From Amaurobius ferox (Eukaryota; Arthropoda; Arachnida; Araneae; Amaurobiidae): a stretch of 64,000 nt of DNA. This document shows positions 1 through 11,026 of this stretch, piece after piece. Every line of letters starts with the position of its first letter. The first letter of the stretch is position 1. A model generated the notes under the pieces. The model searched no databases, had not been told where the DNA came from, and worked only from the letters and a program-made list of their open reading frames with translations. The stretch lies in NCBI GenBank assembly GCA_951213105.1, contig OX578153.1, positions 51,307,020 to 51,371,019 on the forward strand, given 5' to 3'. A program made the translations under genes and the position numbers.

Positions 1-236
1 AATTGTTAACGATGAAAAGAATAAGTCCAACTCTATTACAAAGAATAAGTCCAACCCCATTACAATAGGACTAGCCTTTCTCGAGATATTTTAGTTTTTT
101 CCCTACGCCATCTTTGAAAATAAGTCCAGTTACCAAATGAGAGCGAAAATTGAATTAAAAGTGAATTAAATTTAATTAAAAAAGAGAACGTGACTATAAG
201 TCTGCAGGGAAAGTCATGTGCTGCCCACATCATATT
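1..236 (-). repeat. family B fragment, reverse, cut by the window edge
   Basis: The sequence carries the family B landmarks in reverse order: the block around TCTCGAGATATTTTAG, then the TCTGCAGGGAAAGTCATG motif and the CTGCCCACATCA end. It matches copies near 20.7-21.3 kb and 38.8-39.1 kb. Confidence 0.75.
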
Positions 237-655
237 TTTTTCTATCATGATAATAACAAAATGATTTTGTATTTAGGGCATGCCATGTGTGAAGTCAAAA
301 TATTAATTTTAAATTACACACTAAATACTTGGTTATATTTATTTATGTATTATCCCAAATACATAATACGTGTTTTAGAATCCTGAGAAACCATTACATT
401 GAGACAGGTTTCCACTCTACAATCTCCTAAAAATATCTCTGAATTTATATAAATATAGCCATTGGTCGACGGCTGTAGTAGGCAAGAGCTCTGGGCAGAA
501 CGGTTTGACTATACACATTTATGAAGACAGATATCAGTTTCCCTCTGATCCAGACAAATTGGAGTCCCTATACAAAGAGGAAGATATAAAAATTTTTGGA
601 TATATTGTGAAACATCCAACCGTCAGGGATTTTTCTTTTTGTCTAAGTACAAATT
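237..655. other. AT-rich stretch, nothing recognised
   Basis: No ORF, RNA gene or known repeat was recognised. It lies between a B end and an A fragment. Confidence 0.4.
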
Positions 656-800
656 TTATTATTTTTTTATATACATAGTATAATGTGTGAGGAAAGTATT
701 GTGATAGGGTCGAAAATTCGAATTCAAGTTTTCGACGTTAAAGCACGTTTTGTTTCAAACATCCCAGAACACTTGTGGTATCACCAACTTGGCCATATAT
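656..800 (-). repeat. family A fragment (terminal hairpin end), reverse
   Basis: It has the A terminal segment in degraded form: AGGAAAGTATTGTGA, then the TCGAAAATTCGAATTC palindrome half and the AAGCACGTTT block. The rest of the element is missing. High divergence suggests an old copy. Confidence 0.6.
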
Positions 801-857
801 TTCGCCCCAGATTGACGATATATCGTCAAAGTTAATGAAAATGACGTCAAAATGATG

Positions 858-917
858 AATTTATTATTAAAATATACTGATATAGACTTGAGAATCAGTA
901 TATTTTAATAATAAATT
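858..917. repeat. 24-bp perfect inverted repeat (hairpin)
   Basis: Positions 858-881 and 894-917 are exact reverse complements separated by 12 bases. The arm is AT-rich and ends in ACTGAT. Downstream, 918-1020 resembles the A-variant interior also seen near 13.2 kb. Confidence 0.8.
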
Positions 918-1365
918 GTTTATTGAGAATGCTATCAATGTTAATAATTGTTAATTTAGAGTTGCATGAAATATAAGTTAATTGGGTATTTTGAAATAGT
1001 ATTACATAATTCATTTTTAGCATTTCACCTTTCGAACGTTTTCCTGTAGAGCACCTCTTAAATGAACACTTTTGAAAAAACATTCTTCTTGGGGGTTTTA
1101 TCAGGTGTTTGGCCCATATATCAGATATCAAGCCTCAATCTCATTATGAGGGAAGCGTTTCTCATTTATTCGCAAAATCAAACATTTTGGTGTGCAGCAC
1201 CCCTTAAAATAGAAAACATTGGAAAACTGAATTTACACATTTTCTTCCCTTCCAACTATCTACCCGTACACCACATTTGAAATCTTGTATATCTCATGTC
1301 AAAACATGCTTTTTCTATCATTTCACCTTTCGAGTGCTTTGTGTGGAATAACCACACTCCTTGAA

Positions 1366-2326
1366 TAAATATTTTAGACTTTGTTCATTCTATCTGTCTG
1401 TCTGTCCTTTCGCACGATAGCTGCCGTAAAAATGACTTTTTCAAAATTAAATTTTAGTTTGTTATTGATACGGTCTGTGGGACATATGGGAATGTAAATG
1501 AATAATTTCACCCAATTAGTTTTGGATTGAACCTAGGTTGAGAAAATGAAATATATTGAACTGTATGGGACATAATTTTTCAAACATTTTTAAGCGAAGT
1601 TCAAATTCCCAAATTGCTTCAAAAATTTTAAGAAATACGTAAGTTATCCCGTAAAATATATAAAAAAAATTTCAGCCAAATATGTTTGGTAGTTTTTAAA
1701 TAAAAATTAAAATAATAATTACACTCATATTATATGAATAAATCACGTGACCCACTTCAAAATAAAATATAGCATTCAACTTTTTTTTTTCAGTGTCAAA
1801 ATCGTGATTTTAAAAAGTATTTTTAATTTATATTTAGTGTTGCATCCGTCCTAAAACCGCTTAATTTTTGCGTATTTTCTGTGCAGGTATATTCTGTGCC
1901 AAAGCAATTGCAATATTTTCGAGTTTACATGATCATCAAACTTTAATTATTTCTACAGCGAAGCCTAATTTTAATGTAAGCAAATGATTGTAAGATGATT
2001 TGTATAAGAATTGTTCCTCTTCTTCTTCTTTGACCCAGACCGTCCGACCTACCAGAAGGGTATAAGCTATCTGTTTGGATGGCCGGGAAGTGCCACTCAA
2101 TTTAGATCGGAACCCGGTGGGGGAGGCATCCACAGGGACCGTGCTCGCTTTCCCCTACCACCAATATTTCGGAAGGACTTGCGGATCGACATGTTTAACG
2201 TGATCGTACTCCGCGTGAACGCTCCGGCAGTTTTGGCAGTGGCGGTAATCGAACCCTCGCCGACCGAGTGCAACTCCCGCGAACTAACCACTGGGCTGGC
2301 GCGCCCCGTATAAGAATTGCTGTAAA
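1366..2326 (-). repeat. family C copy, reverse, interrupted by a SINE
   Basis: It contains the (CTGT)n tract, the CACGATAGCTGCCGTAAAAA block, the ACCTAATTTTTCAAACAT-like block and the CACGTGACCCACTTCAAAAT block in the order seen in other reverse C copies (for example 28983-30263). The terminal hairpin is degraded. A SINE with its own target duplication splits it at 2014-2307, and C homology stops at about 2326. Confidence 0.75.
2014..2307 (-). mobile_element. tRNA-derived SINE
   Basis: Read on the minus strand it starts GGGGCGCGCCAGCCCAGTGG, a tRNA-like head with a box A-like segment, followed by a box B-like GGTTCGATT variant. The body then matches the SINEs at 4.0-4.75 kb and 54.2-54.7 kb. 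It ends in a GAA-rich tail. A 12-bp direct repeat, GTATAAGAATTG, flanks it at 2002-2013 and 2308-2319. This is LINE-machinery retroposition by family knowledge. Open frames inside it are not genes. Confidence 0.88.
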
Positions 2327-3098
2327 CCCAGGTTTTGGCACCCGCCATGAATGGCACAGTGTCCTTTAAGCCCAAGGTCAGGAAAAAATTAATATATACA
2401 ACTCATGATACCATAACAAAATTAATAGCCAGGCCAGGACGGTAACAATGGCCTACAGGAACGTCCACTACAAATAGTGGGTAAAATAAAACTAAAAATT
2501 ATCCCAAGCAAAAGCCTTAGATTTATACAAAATAAACAAACAATAAAATTATTAAGGTCTACCACATCTAATACATACAACAATCAATTATCAAAAACCA
2601 TCCAATAACCCAAACAATAATAAATCCAACGTAAATAGAAACTTCCTACACAACAATTCATAACATGATCCCAAACAAACTTCCCAACTATATAAAAATA
2701 ACCATTTAATAAAATTTATTAAAATCTACTTAAAACAAATATTCACCACAAACAAATATCAATAATCATAATTTTAAAACAATAACTTCTCAAAGAGAAC
2801 AACATGTTCATACTGAGAACTTTCCTCCTCCTTACTCCAACCAAAAGGCCCTGACGGACACCAAGACCATCAAATTCTAATTAAATCCAACTATAGCTAA
2901 ACAAATTAACAAAACCAGGATCTCAGGGGAACAAAGAGTGAGTATGAAATGCACTTTCCCCCCCAAGCAATCCATCCTGCAAGTCCTTGACAGACAACTA
3001 AACACTTATACATTAAAATGACACAACTATTAAAAGACAAATTAACAAAACCCGGAACTCCGGTGGATTCCCCGGAAAGGGTACCCAACCAATAAACA
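2327..3098. other. A-rich stretch, unrecognised
   Basis: It is long and A-rich with two near-copies of a GGAYYYCxGGxGRA-type segment near 2920 and 3056. It may be the non-coding end of an unidentified element. No coding support. Confidence 0.35.
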
Positions 3099-3760
3099 TA
3101 TCTATATAATAAAAGGTTATGTCTCTCTGTGTGTGTGTGTCTGCCTGTGTATCTGTCTTATACACTATAGTACTATACGTTCTGCGACTGCGGGTCGGAC
3201 AGCTACGAAATTTGGCAATCGGAGACCCGGGGGGTGGGAAGGGGACAAGTGAATACCGATTTTTTAAATTTTAATTATTTTTTTTTGTTGTTATTTAATG
3301 TTTATGCGATTTCGACCGTTTTTTGCCCTTTTTTCTCCACGATCCAGACGTCGTAGAAAAAAACGATTCCCACCACCGGAAAGAGCAGACAATTGCGAGT
3401 AAAAATATATCAATTTCAAATCTCAATTTCGATTTCTAATATTTTTTAAAGATTTTAATACAAAAGTCACTTTTGGATCAAAAAAACCAACTTTCGTTTT
3501 TAAATCCTCCCATCGTAAAAACTACTCATAATTTCGACTAATAATTTACATTTTTAGAAAGGTCAAAGATCTGGCATTCTTACAAGTCCAATCTGGTCAA
3601 GAAATAATGAAAATTGCTTGCAGGATCGGAGTTTTAAAGACGTCATGATTTTATATTTCTCGGCAATCCTCTAAGTTCTTCAACGGCATTTTCCCAGTAG
3701 TTTTTTACCGTCTCCATGAGGACCGGGCTTTCGGTTTTAAATGAAAGCTTAGCATATGTA
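3099..3760 (+). mobile_element. Helitron-like 5' region
   Basis: It begins TCTATATAATAAAAGGTTAT followed by a GTCT/GT-rich segment. Helitron 5' ends in arthropods often begin TCTATA...AAAA and then run into a GTCTGT-type repeat. A second, different example lies at 24492. No Rep/helicase coding sequence and no CTRR 3' end were identified, so this is a fragment or non-autonomous copy. Confidence 0.45.
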
Positions 3761-3779
3761 TTGGGAACATCGGGTGAAA

Positions 3780-4005
3780 TTATTATATTTATATGATATT
3801 TTAAATGGATATTTTAATTTATGGATATTTTAAATATTTTAAATGATTGAATTATGGTGGTTTGAATTGTGGTGATGTATTTGAAATTATTATAGTTATG
3901 GATTAGTGGAACGATATGGATTTTTTAAATGGATATTTTAATTTATAGATATTTTAAATGAATATTTTAATTTTATGGATATTTTAAATGATAGAACGTT
4001 GGAAC
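3780..4005. repeat. degenerate short tandem repeat around GATATTTTAA
   Basis: GGATATTTTAAxT-type units recur about nine times between 3789 and 3988, broken by a GT-rich spacer. Confidence 0.65.
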
Positions 4006-4029
4006 GAGGATGATGTAATTAAGAACTTA

Positions 4030-4750
4030 ATTATAAAATTTAAATTAGCGCGCGAGAATTGCACTCGGTAGGCCCGGTTTCGATTCCCACCACTAACACG
4101 GAGTATGATCACGTTAAACAAATGGGTCCGTAAGTCCTTCCGAGAGGTTGGTGATAGAGGAAGGAGGGTATGGTCCCTGTGGATGCCTCCCCCACTGGGC
4201 TCAGGTCTAAATTGGATGAATAAAAAGAAAGTTATGGGGATTGTCGCGGAGAGCGCGGTAGCCCAGTGGTTAGCGTGCGGGAATTTCACTCGGTAAGTCC
4301 GGGTTCGATTCCAGACACTGCCAAAACTGCTGCCGTGTTCGCGCGGAGTACGATCACGTTAAACATGTGGATCCGTAAGTCCTTCCGAGAGATTGGTGGT
4401 AGGGGAAGGAGGGTACGATCCCTGTGGATGCCTCCCCCACTGGGTTCCGGTCTAAATTGGGCGAATAAAAAGAAAGTTATGGAGGTTGTCGCGGAGGACG
4501 CTGCAGTCCAATGTTCAGTGCGCTGGAATTTCACTCGGTAGGCCCGGGTCGGATCCCTCCACTGCCAAAACTGCTGCCGTGTTCACGTGGAGTACGATCA
4601 CGTTAAACATGTTGGACCGTAAGTCCTTCCGAGAGGTTGGTGGTAGGGGAAGAAGGGTGCGGTCCCTGTGGATGCCTCACCCACTGAGTTCCTGTCTAAA
4701 TTGGGTAGCACTTCCTGGCAGTTCAAACAGTTACCTTACACCTTTCTGGT
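4030..4750 (+). mobile_element. head-to-tail SINE trimer
   Basis: Three SINE units follow one another in one orientation with a period of about 244 bp; the landmark AAGTCCTTCC falls at about 4132, 4376 and 4621. The first unit lacks its extreme 5' end. The middle unit (about 4246-4485) keeps a pol III box A (TAGCCCAGTGG, 4259-4269) and box B (GGTTCGATTCC, 4302-4312). The third has mutated boxes. The first two end in GAATAAAAAGAAAGTTATGG-like linkers; only the third runs into a longer 3' end. Confidence 0.88.
4259..4312 (+). promoter_or_regulatory. pol III internal promoter (boxes A and B) of a SINE
   Basis: TAGCCCAGTGG and GGTTCGATTCC match the tRNA-type box A and box B consensus, spaced 32 bases apart. 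This is the best-preserved promoter of the three-unit array. Whether it is transcribed cannot be seen. Confidence 0.7.
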
Positions 4751-5050
4751 AAAATTTCAGAATTTGCCACGGTCAGAATTTTCAAGGGTAGCGAACAGGC
4801 TGGTCGCCAAAGGCGGCTAGTACACAATAAAACACAATACATATCCAAAATTCACAATGTATATAATATACACAATACATATACAATAACCCTAGACATA
4901 TACAATACATATATAATAATATAACTATATACAACACTATCCCTGTATACAAAATCCCTATGTACGACAATTCCATATATCAAATTCCTATATTCATATG
5001 CAGTATACCAACATCAAGAAACATACTAATTATTAATCCCTTCGTCCATA
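4751..5050. other. AT/AC-rich low-complexity stretch
   Basis: Repeated ACAATACATATA-like words; no gene seen. Confidence 0.5.
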
Positions 5051-5059
5051 ATCGATATG

Positions 5060-5800
5060 TTTTTTATACTTATTCAATTTCACCTTGAACGATTCACAAT
5101 TATTATCACGACATGAATGTTTAAAGTCCTCGACTCCTTGTACTTCTCATTAAAATGAAGACAATTTATACACTTATAACAGTCTTTAAAAACAGTACCT
5201 GTATGCAACTCGGAGCAGTGAATACAGCGCTCAGCATTGCTACAATGGCCCTTGGTATGTTTTCTACATTTCGTACATTTTAAAACAGCAAAGAATTCTC
5301 TACTCCATATTCGGTGCCAACAAAATAAACAAAACGCTGCGACAAAATTGCCTAGAACTGGGATTCCGTCTTTGTCTTAATCTGGAAATTAAAAATGAAG
5401 GCTACCCTTTGGTCCTCTAAGCAAGTATTCTGATCCACAATATCATTGACAAATTTCCCTTTATTAATACCATCTGGTACATTAAAGAAGATCAGCTTAG
5501 GCGACCTCTTAATAAACCGTTCAACAACAAAGTTCCTGGTGAAAACAGGGTCCTTAAGTAATTCATTTCGAATTTTTCCTGCTCCCATCCCCCCCCGGGA
5601 CCTCTAACATAACTGTGCCATCGGGCAAGGAGAAGAATTTATCTACTCCTATGCTTAATTTAATAGGAGACACAACTGAGTTATAGATAGACTTTTTTGT
5701 CTCTTCAGCCGAAGAAGAGGCGACAGGCCTAATAATAATAGTTTTCGAGATCACTGATAGGGCAGCACAGACTAATATATACAGATGTTTCACTCGACCG
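5060..5800 (-). pseudogene. LINE ORF1 (gag-like) relic with zinc knuckles
   Basis: Read on the minus strand, about 5793-5590 encodes a segment with SPIKLSIGVDKFFSLPDGTV. A frame change at a C-run near 5590 leads into a frame with SPKLIFFNVPDGINKGKF, of the kind seen in LINE/Jockey-type ORF1 proteins. Further on, about 5290-5140, lie zinc-knuckle-like clusters: CTKCRKHTKGHC, then CIHCSELHTGTVFKDC, then CINC. These are nucleic-acid-binding modules by family knowledge. Stops and frame changes show that it is dead. The 6759-7203 segment on the same strand is probably its N-terminal part, separated by about 960 bp of other DNA. No reverse transcriptase piece was seen. Confidence 0.65.
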
Positions 5801-6758
5801 CAGCGTCCTCAACAGCGAACCAAAATTAAATCCATTATCAAGGTTGGCACGCTTGGCGATGGTCTGTGACGGTTTTCGCCAAGACGTTCTGCTAATATAG
5901 CCCTACTTGACACTAAACGAAACACTTGGAAGAACTTTGTTCTATCATCGCATGATCACACGTGGAAAAGATACTTTCGCTGCTATTTTGGATTTTATAA
6001 TCAATTATTTTATTTTTTGTGGATTACCAAAAGAAAAGGGATTAAGTTTATTGGTTTGTAATTTATTTTTATTTAAATAAAAAGATTATTTGTTATCCAT
6101 CCCATATTTCATCCTATGCACGTGTTCATCATAAAAAATTGGTGCAGTATTATCACTATCGACTAAACTAAATTCTAAGAAGCAGTGGCATTATTAGTTA
6201 AAAAACCTTTTCCGTATTTATATAAAATGTATAAAAATTGATATTTGGCGATAGCTTTTTCTAGAGTAAGTAGAATACGATATTGAATGTGAATATATTT
6301 TACATGCTTTTTACTAACTGCCGTAATGTAGAAAATAATCCCCCCCTTTGTAATTAACGATTGAGTTCGACACCTTTGATAATGCATTTATGTAAATTTG
6401 TTATCTATTATGATAATATTAGTGTATTTAAAAATATATATACATTAATAGCATCCTAGAATAAATTAAGAACTAAGCAATTTAACAATCAGCACGCTAG
6501 TATACTTTTTAGGCTGAAAATATTATATAATATTTCAGTCTTTTGGGTATGTCAGCTTGTAATTTTTGGTGTATAATGATTTACAGTGATGCAATGCGTC
6601 AATTTTTTTATTTAGTTTATGATTGCATGAATTAAATATATATATATGTTTATTTATTTAAGTTTACACATATTACAGATAAAAGTATTTTTAAATGCTG
6701 ATCATGTTTATAGTTTAAAAAATTATAAAAGATCAGTTCCGTAAGTTTTTTAGCCGCA
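5801..6758. other. AT-rich stretch between two gag fragments, unrecognised
   Basis: No ORF or repeat recognised apart from short AT runs near 6430 and 6640. Confidence 0.4.
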
Positions 6759-7203
6759 TTAACATAAAATCGCTAATTGAGGGATAGTCGCCAAATCTAG
6801 CAGTCGAGCTTTTTTTAAGTCATAGCTGAGATGGTTGGCTTCGCTAACGCTAGTGTCTATGCGAAATCCTATGTTTTTCGCATAGGCTCCTATGGGAGTG
6901 AACCTTCTGAATATAGTATTCTTTGGGGCTGAGGAACCCCTAGATGGCATCACAACAGTATCTTCTCCCTGAGGAACAGTGGGAACAATCAAACTCTTCA
7001 CAATATCTTTTATCTCTCCCACAAGAAAGCCATCAATCTATCCTCTTAGACAATTAAAACTTTTCTGGAACAGAGAGTTCGCGGTTTGGAATTCCTTTAA
7101 CTTAGCTTTCAGGCTAGCCTCAACAATCTCAGAAACCCTAGATTGGTCTATATCCTCAACTTTGGTCCGCAAGTTGGAAGCTAACCTGAGAATCCCATGT
7201 TAA
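6759..7203 (-). pseudogene. LINE ORF1 N-terminal relic
   Basis: On the minus strand the frame reads through a probable coiled-coil-like segment (LRTKVEDIDQSRVSEIVEAS and onward), an in-frame TAG near 7040, and then MGEIKDIVKSLIVPTVPQGE up to a stop near 6759. It looks like the N-terminal region of a gag-type protein and shares strand with the zinc-knuckle relic at 5060-5800. The exact family is not recognised. Confidence 0.45.
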
Positions 7204-8150
7204 TCAATGGAGGACTTAAAATAGCTAAATATAACATTGGATTTTGAGATTTTTTCCTGGAATTTTTTTATCAAAACGTAGAATTAGACTATAAGCAATT
7301 GAGACGGTTTTAAAATTATTTTTAAATTCATTAGAAGTATTTTTAAAATTAACGCGAAGTGCAAAAATAAGTGCAAAAATTTGTTTTTCTAAATTTGCTC
7401 ATCGATAGAAAACGTTTGAATCAAGTTAAAAAATATTTCAAAAATCCTGCAGAAAGATTGAAGATTTTACTTTTTTATGCAAAAAGAAAATATGAGCTAT
7501 GTTGAACCCAAATTTTATAATTGGTCAAGCTTTGAATAGAGGCAAAATAAAATAAAAGATATTCAATCTTTGCATGATAGCGCCATCTCAAGGTTTGACA
7601 TTGATAGATCGATAACAGGTGGTCGCAGAAATTTAGCTCTGCCTTGATTTGGGACTCATTTGTGTCATCCCTTCCCCATAACGGTAACGGACCAAACGGG
7701 TTAAGGTTTTCGTGGTCACAATTTCTTGGATTTCGACGTTTTATTTTGAAAGCAGGTCTCACAGTGAAAAATCCGACTATATTGCCGAAATGAATGGTCG
7801 GCCATTTTAAATTCCCCTACAATGAAAAATATATGTAAAGGAAAAATATGATGAGTCAAATATCCGATTCTTAAGTTTTGATGGATCTGAATGAACATTT
7901 TGAGCATTCTTTAAACGAATCGACCTTTTTTCAATGATATCTGTGGATATGATAACTCTAATTTAAATTATGTTTCTAATTTTAATTTTGTTTCTAATTT
8001 AAAATGTAAAAATTTATAAGAAACAAGAAATTAATCAAGAAATCTTTATAGGGTGGCAAATGATGTGCATACTTTATTTTTGATGAAACTATTAATTTAA
8101 TTATCTCCTACAAATTTCGAACAGTCATGCCAATGTTCGGAAAAACCGGA
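7204..8150. other. no gene or repeat recognised
   Basis: AT-rich sequence. Short open frames here have no recognisable domain. Confidence 0.4.
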
Positions 8151-8154
8151 CATG

Positions 8155-8560
8155 ACATCTCTAAGAGCGTAAATGAAAAATCCTTCCTTCGTGAATTCCC
8201 AAACCCCTCCCAGAATTTTATGCTGACTCCATATCAGTTATCATCTAAGCTCAACCGATGGCTAATTTTGAGAAACAAATGTTTCAAAGAATGTTATAAT
8301 CTGAAGTGTAAAAAAGACTGGAAAAAGTAATCTTTAGTGAACACCTGTCCTTTCCTAAACTTGATATTGAATCCATATCAGTCATCATCTAAGCTACCTA
8401 TATCTATAACAGATTCCGATAAGTTAATGTTTCAAGTAAAATTTTTGAAATGAAATTAGAAAAGAAACAGTACAAATCTTTAGTGAGCTACCCTATACCT
8501 CTTCTAGAATTTGATGCTGAATCCTTATCATTTATCATCTAAGCTATCATTTATTATCTA
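8155..8560. repeat. three degenerate tandem units of about 150 bp
   Basis: A block ending in ATATCAGTxATCATCTAAGC recurs near 8245, 8390 and 8540, each time preceded by TTTAGTGA/TCGTGAAT and CCT-rich sequence about 70 bases upstream. Confidence 0.6.
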
Positions 8561-8925
8561 AGATTTTAAAAGAGATGGAATCTTTTCTTGGAATCTTTTT
8601 GGAATTAAATCTTTTTGGAATATAATTATTTAATCTTTTTGGAATATAATTATGCTGGAATTGATACAAAAATAACTGTTCAAGACGCGGATAACGGCAC
8701 ATGTCATCGTTTCAGAAATTAAGTCATTAGCTTTTAAATAATAAATTACATATAATAACTATTTAAGTATTGCACTTTATAGCATAATTATATTTTATAA
8801 TGCTTTTGCAATTAAAAAATTCTGAGAATTTTAGGGGCATACGTACGTAATTTATCGTACTAAATTTCATTCGATTTATTTAATGTATAGAGGGATATAA
8901 TGTTCCATCGTGAAAAGTGAAATTC
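8561..8925. other. AT-rich, nothing recognised
   Basis: Only a short local duplication (ATCTTTTTGGAAT, three times near 8592-8648) is visible. Confidence 0.4.
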
Positions 8926-8929
8926 CCAA

Positions 8930-9211
8930 TATCTCGAGAACCGCTCCTGTTAATAGTCTTTTATTCCGAATTGTACCTAAATCTAATCAGCACCTGGGTA
9001 ACCCACCTATAAAATTTTATAGAAATTATGTCAATTAGTTTTGAGTTAGAGTGGATATATACATTGCATACACACAGAAACGTCACGTTAAAATAGTTTT
9101 TTCGTTTTCTAGAGGTTCCAAATCCAAATCGTGTAAATCCGTCGAAAACTGAAATGGCTGTTTCTGACACGATTCCAATACTTTCCCTATACATTAGCAT
9201 GTATTGTAGGG
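8930..9211 (+). repeat. family B 3' part, forward
   Basis: It shows B landmarks: ATCTAATCAGCACC, the AGTTAGAGTGGAT block, CGTCACGTTAAAATAGTTTT, and the terminal hairpin ACTTTCCCTATACATTAG...TGTAGGGAAAG. The 5' half is missing. Confidence 0.75.
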
Positions 9212-9625
9212 AAAGCAAAATTGTCTCCTATATGTGCATTACCTAAATGTATGTTAGCACACAATATACTGTCGATAAATTGTCAAAAGCTTGAGAAAAC
9301 GATGTGTTCGCAATAAATTTAAATATTTGGGGAACGAACTATTGTAAATATCGTTTTATATTACTTCTATCTACAGCAGCAGCCAACTCTGCTCCTGCCA
9401 AAACATCGATTGAAAATACTAGGAATCAGTACCCGAATTATAAACACCAATTTCTACATATCTAATGATAATCCGGATACATTGGATTTTTAGAGTAAAC
9501 ATCTGCTTATCCATATACAGTAAAAGCACGTTATGACGAAATCAAAGGTGAAACTAAATTCCTTCTTTAGATGGTATTTTCAACGAAAGTACGTTATATA
9601 GATTCTCAGAGAATTTAGCTATTAG
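9212..9625. other. nothing recognised
   Basis: AT-rich, no coding or repeat signal. Confidence 0.35.
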
Positions 9626-9629
9626 AGCT

Positions 9630-9925
9630 ATTGTAATGTTACGTAACTAATTATTTCTTACGTAATTTTTCATTAGAAAACGGACACAAATTACACGCTA
9701 GCACGAAACGTTCTTGAGATATTGTATTTTATTAAATTAAATTTATCAAAAAATAGAAAAATCACATAAAATAATAAAAAGTATTAATTATTGTGAAATA
9801 TATTCACTTTCCACATGTAATGTTATGCGATGAATTTGTTAACATCGTTCTCGTGAATCTAGTTCTATTCACAAGAGAAGATACTTTGCGTAATAGTTTT
9901 GTATTTTGACGTCTTAGAATTCACC
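9630..9925 (-). repeat. diverged internal piece of family A, reverse
   Basis: ACGTAATTTTTCATTAGAAA, the CGTTCTTGAGATATTG block and the TGTAATxxTATGCGATxAAT block appear in A order. Both ends are missing. Confidence 0.65.
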
Positions 9926-10083
9926 AATCAGGGGCAGAATGGTTGGGCTGCTATGAATGATTTGGGTCGATATCTGGGAATTATATTGATTAAAAATGAT
10001 GTTTTAAAGTGACTGAAGTCAAAAATCATATAACCTATATTAAGTAATATCATGACTTAAAATATTGTATTGTAGAAGCTTTT

Positions 10084-11026
10084 TACTTTCCTTATATACA
10101 TAATGTATAAGGAAAGTATATTGTGACGGGGTCGAAAATTCGAATTCGAGTTTTCGACGGGAGAGCACGTTTCAAGCATCCCTGATCACGAATCAAACAT
10201 TTTTGAAGTGATGTCTGTGTGTGTGTGTGTGAAAGTATGTGTGTGTGTGTGTGTGTCAGTGGGTCTGTGGAGACGATAACTGACGAACGAATGGACCGAT
10301 TTGAACCAAATTTGGTACAAAAATCTCAATCCGTAAACACTGGATGCCTATTGTTTTTATACGCAATCGAATGTTCAGAACCCCCCTAAATTTTCGAATG
10401 AAATTTTGAAAAAATAGTCAAAAATTCAAAATCACTAATAAAGTTACGCAAATAGACATTTCTTATTGTAATTTTTCATTAGAAAACGATTGACATAAAC
10501 TTTAGAACACTAACACGAACCGTTCTCGAGATATTGTACATTTTTTAAAAAAAATATCAAAAAGTCATATAAAATAAAAAAAAATATTTCCTATTAATAA
10601 ATATGTTCACTTTTCATATGTAATACCATGCGATAAATTGGGTGACATCATTCTCGTGGATCTAGCTCGTTCCATTCATGAAAAAAGATGCTCTGAGTAA
10701 TACTTTTGTATTTGAACGCCAATAGTCATATATCTGCTGTAAGAATAACTTATTTCTTAGTGCATAACGCTTGGCGAGATTTTGGCGACGAATTTGGCGG
10801 AATGTCGCCAACTTGGCGACTTTTTGAAATGTTGCCAAATTAACGAAAACCGCGCCAAATGGATAAAAATGACGCTAAATCAATGAAAATGACGACTCAT
10901 TGTCGAAAATTCAATGTCTTGGAAAAAATATTAGTATCTACTATAAGAAAAACGTATTTATTTTACTGTAAAAGTAGTAAATTCATTACATTATATAAGG
11001 AAAGTCATGTGTTGCCCACATCAGAT
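10084..11026 (-). repeat. family A full-length copy, reverse
   Basis: It starts with the terminal hairpin (TACTTTCCTTATA / TATAAGGAAAGTA), then the GAATTC-centred palindrome, a (GT)n tract at 10207-10258 and the GTCGCCAACTTGGCGAC palindrome. It ends in the AGGAAAGTCATGTG / CCCACATCAGAT hairpin. About 0.94 kb; no coding capacity. Confidence 0.88.

Noticed and set aside
2011..2375. About 100-aa frames on both strands, with similar ones at 4.1-4.75 kb
   Set aside because: They lie wholly within SINE bodies and their recurrence is explained by the SINE.
3099..3760. A complete Helitron
   Set aside because: Only a 5'-like start is visible; no 3' CTRR end with hairpin and no Rep/helicase were found.
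4246..4320. A possible functional tRNA gene
   Set aside because: Box A and box B are present, but the acceptor and anticodon stems do not form a proper cloverleaf and the segment continues into a SINE body.
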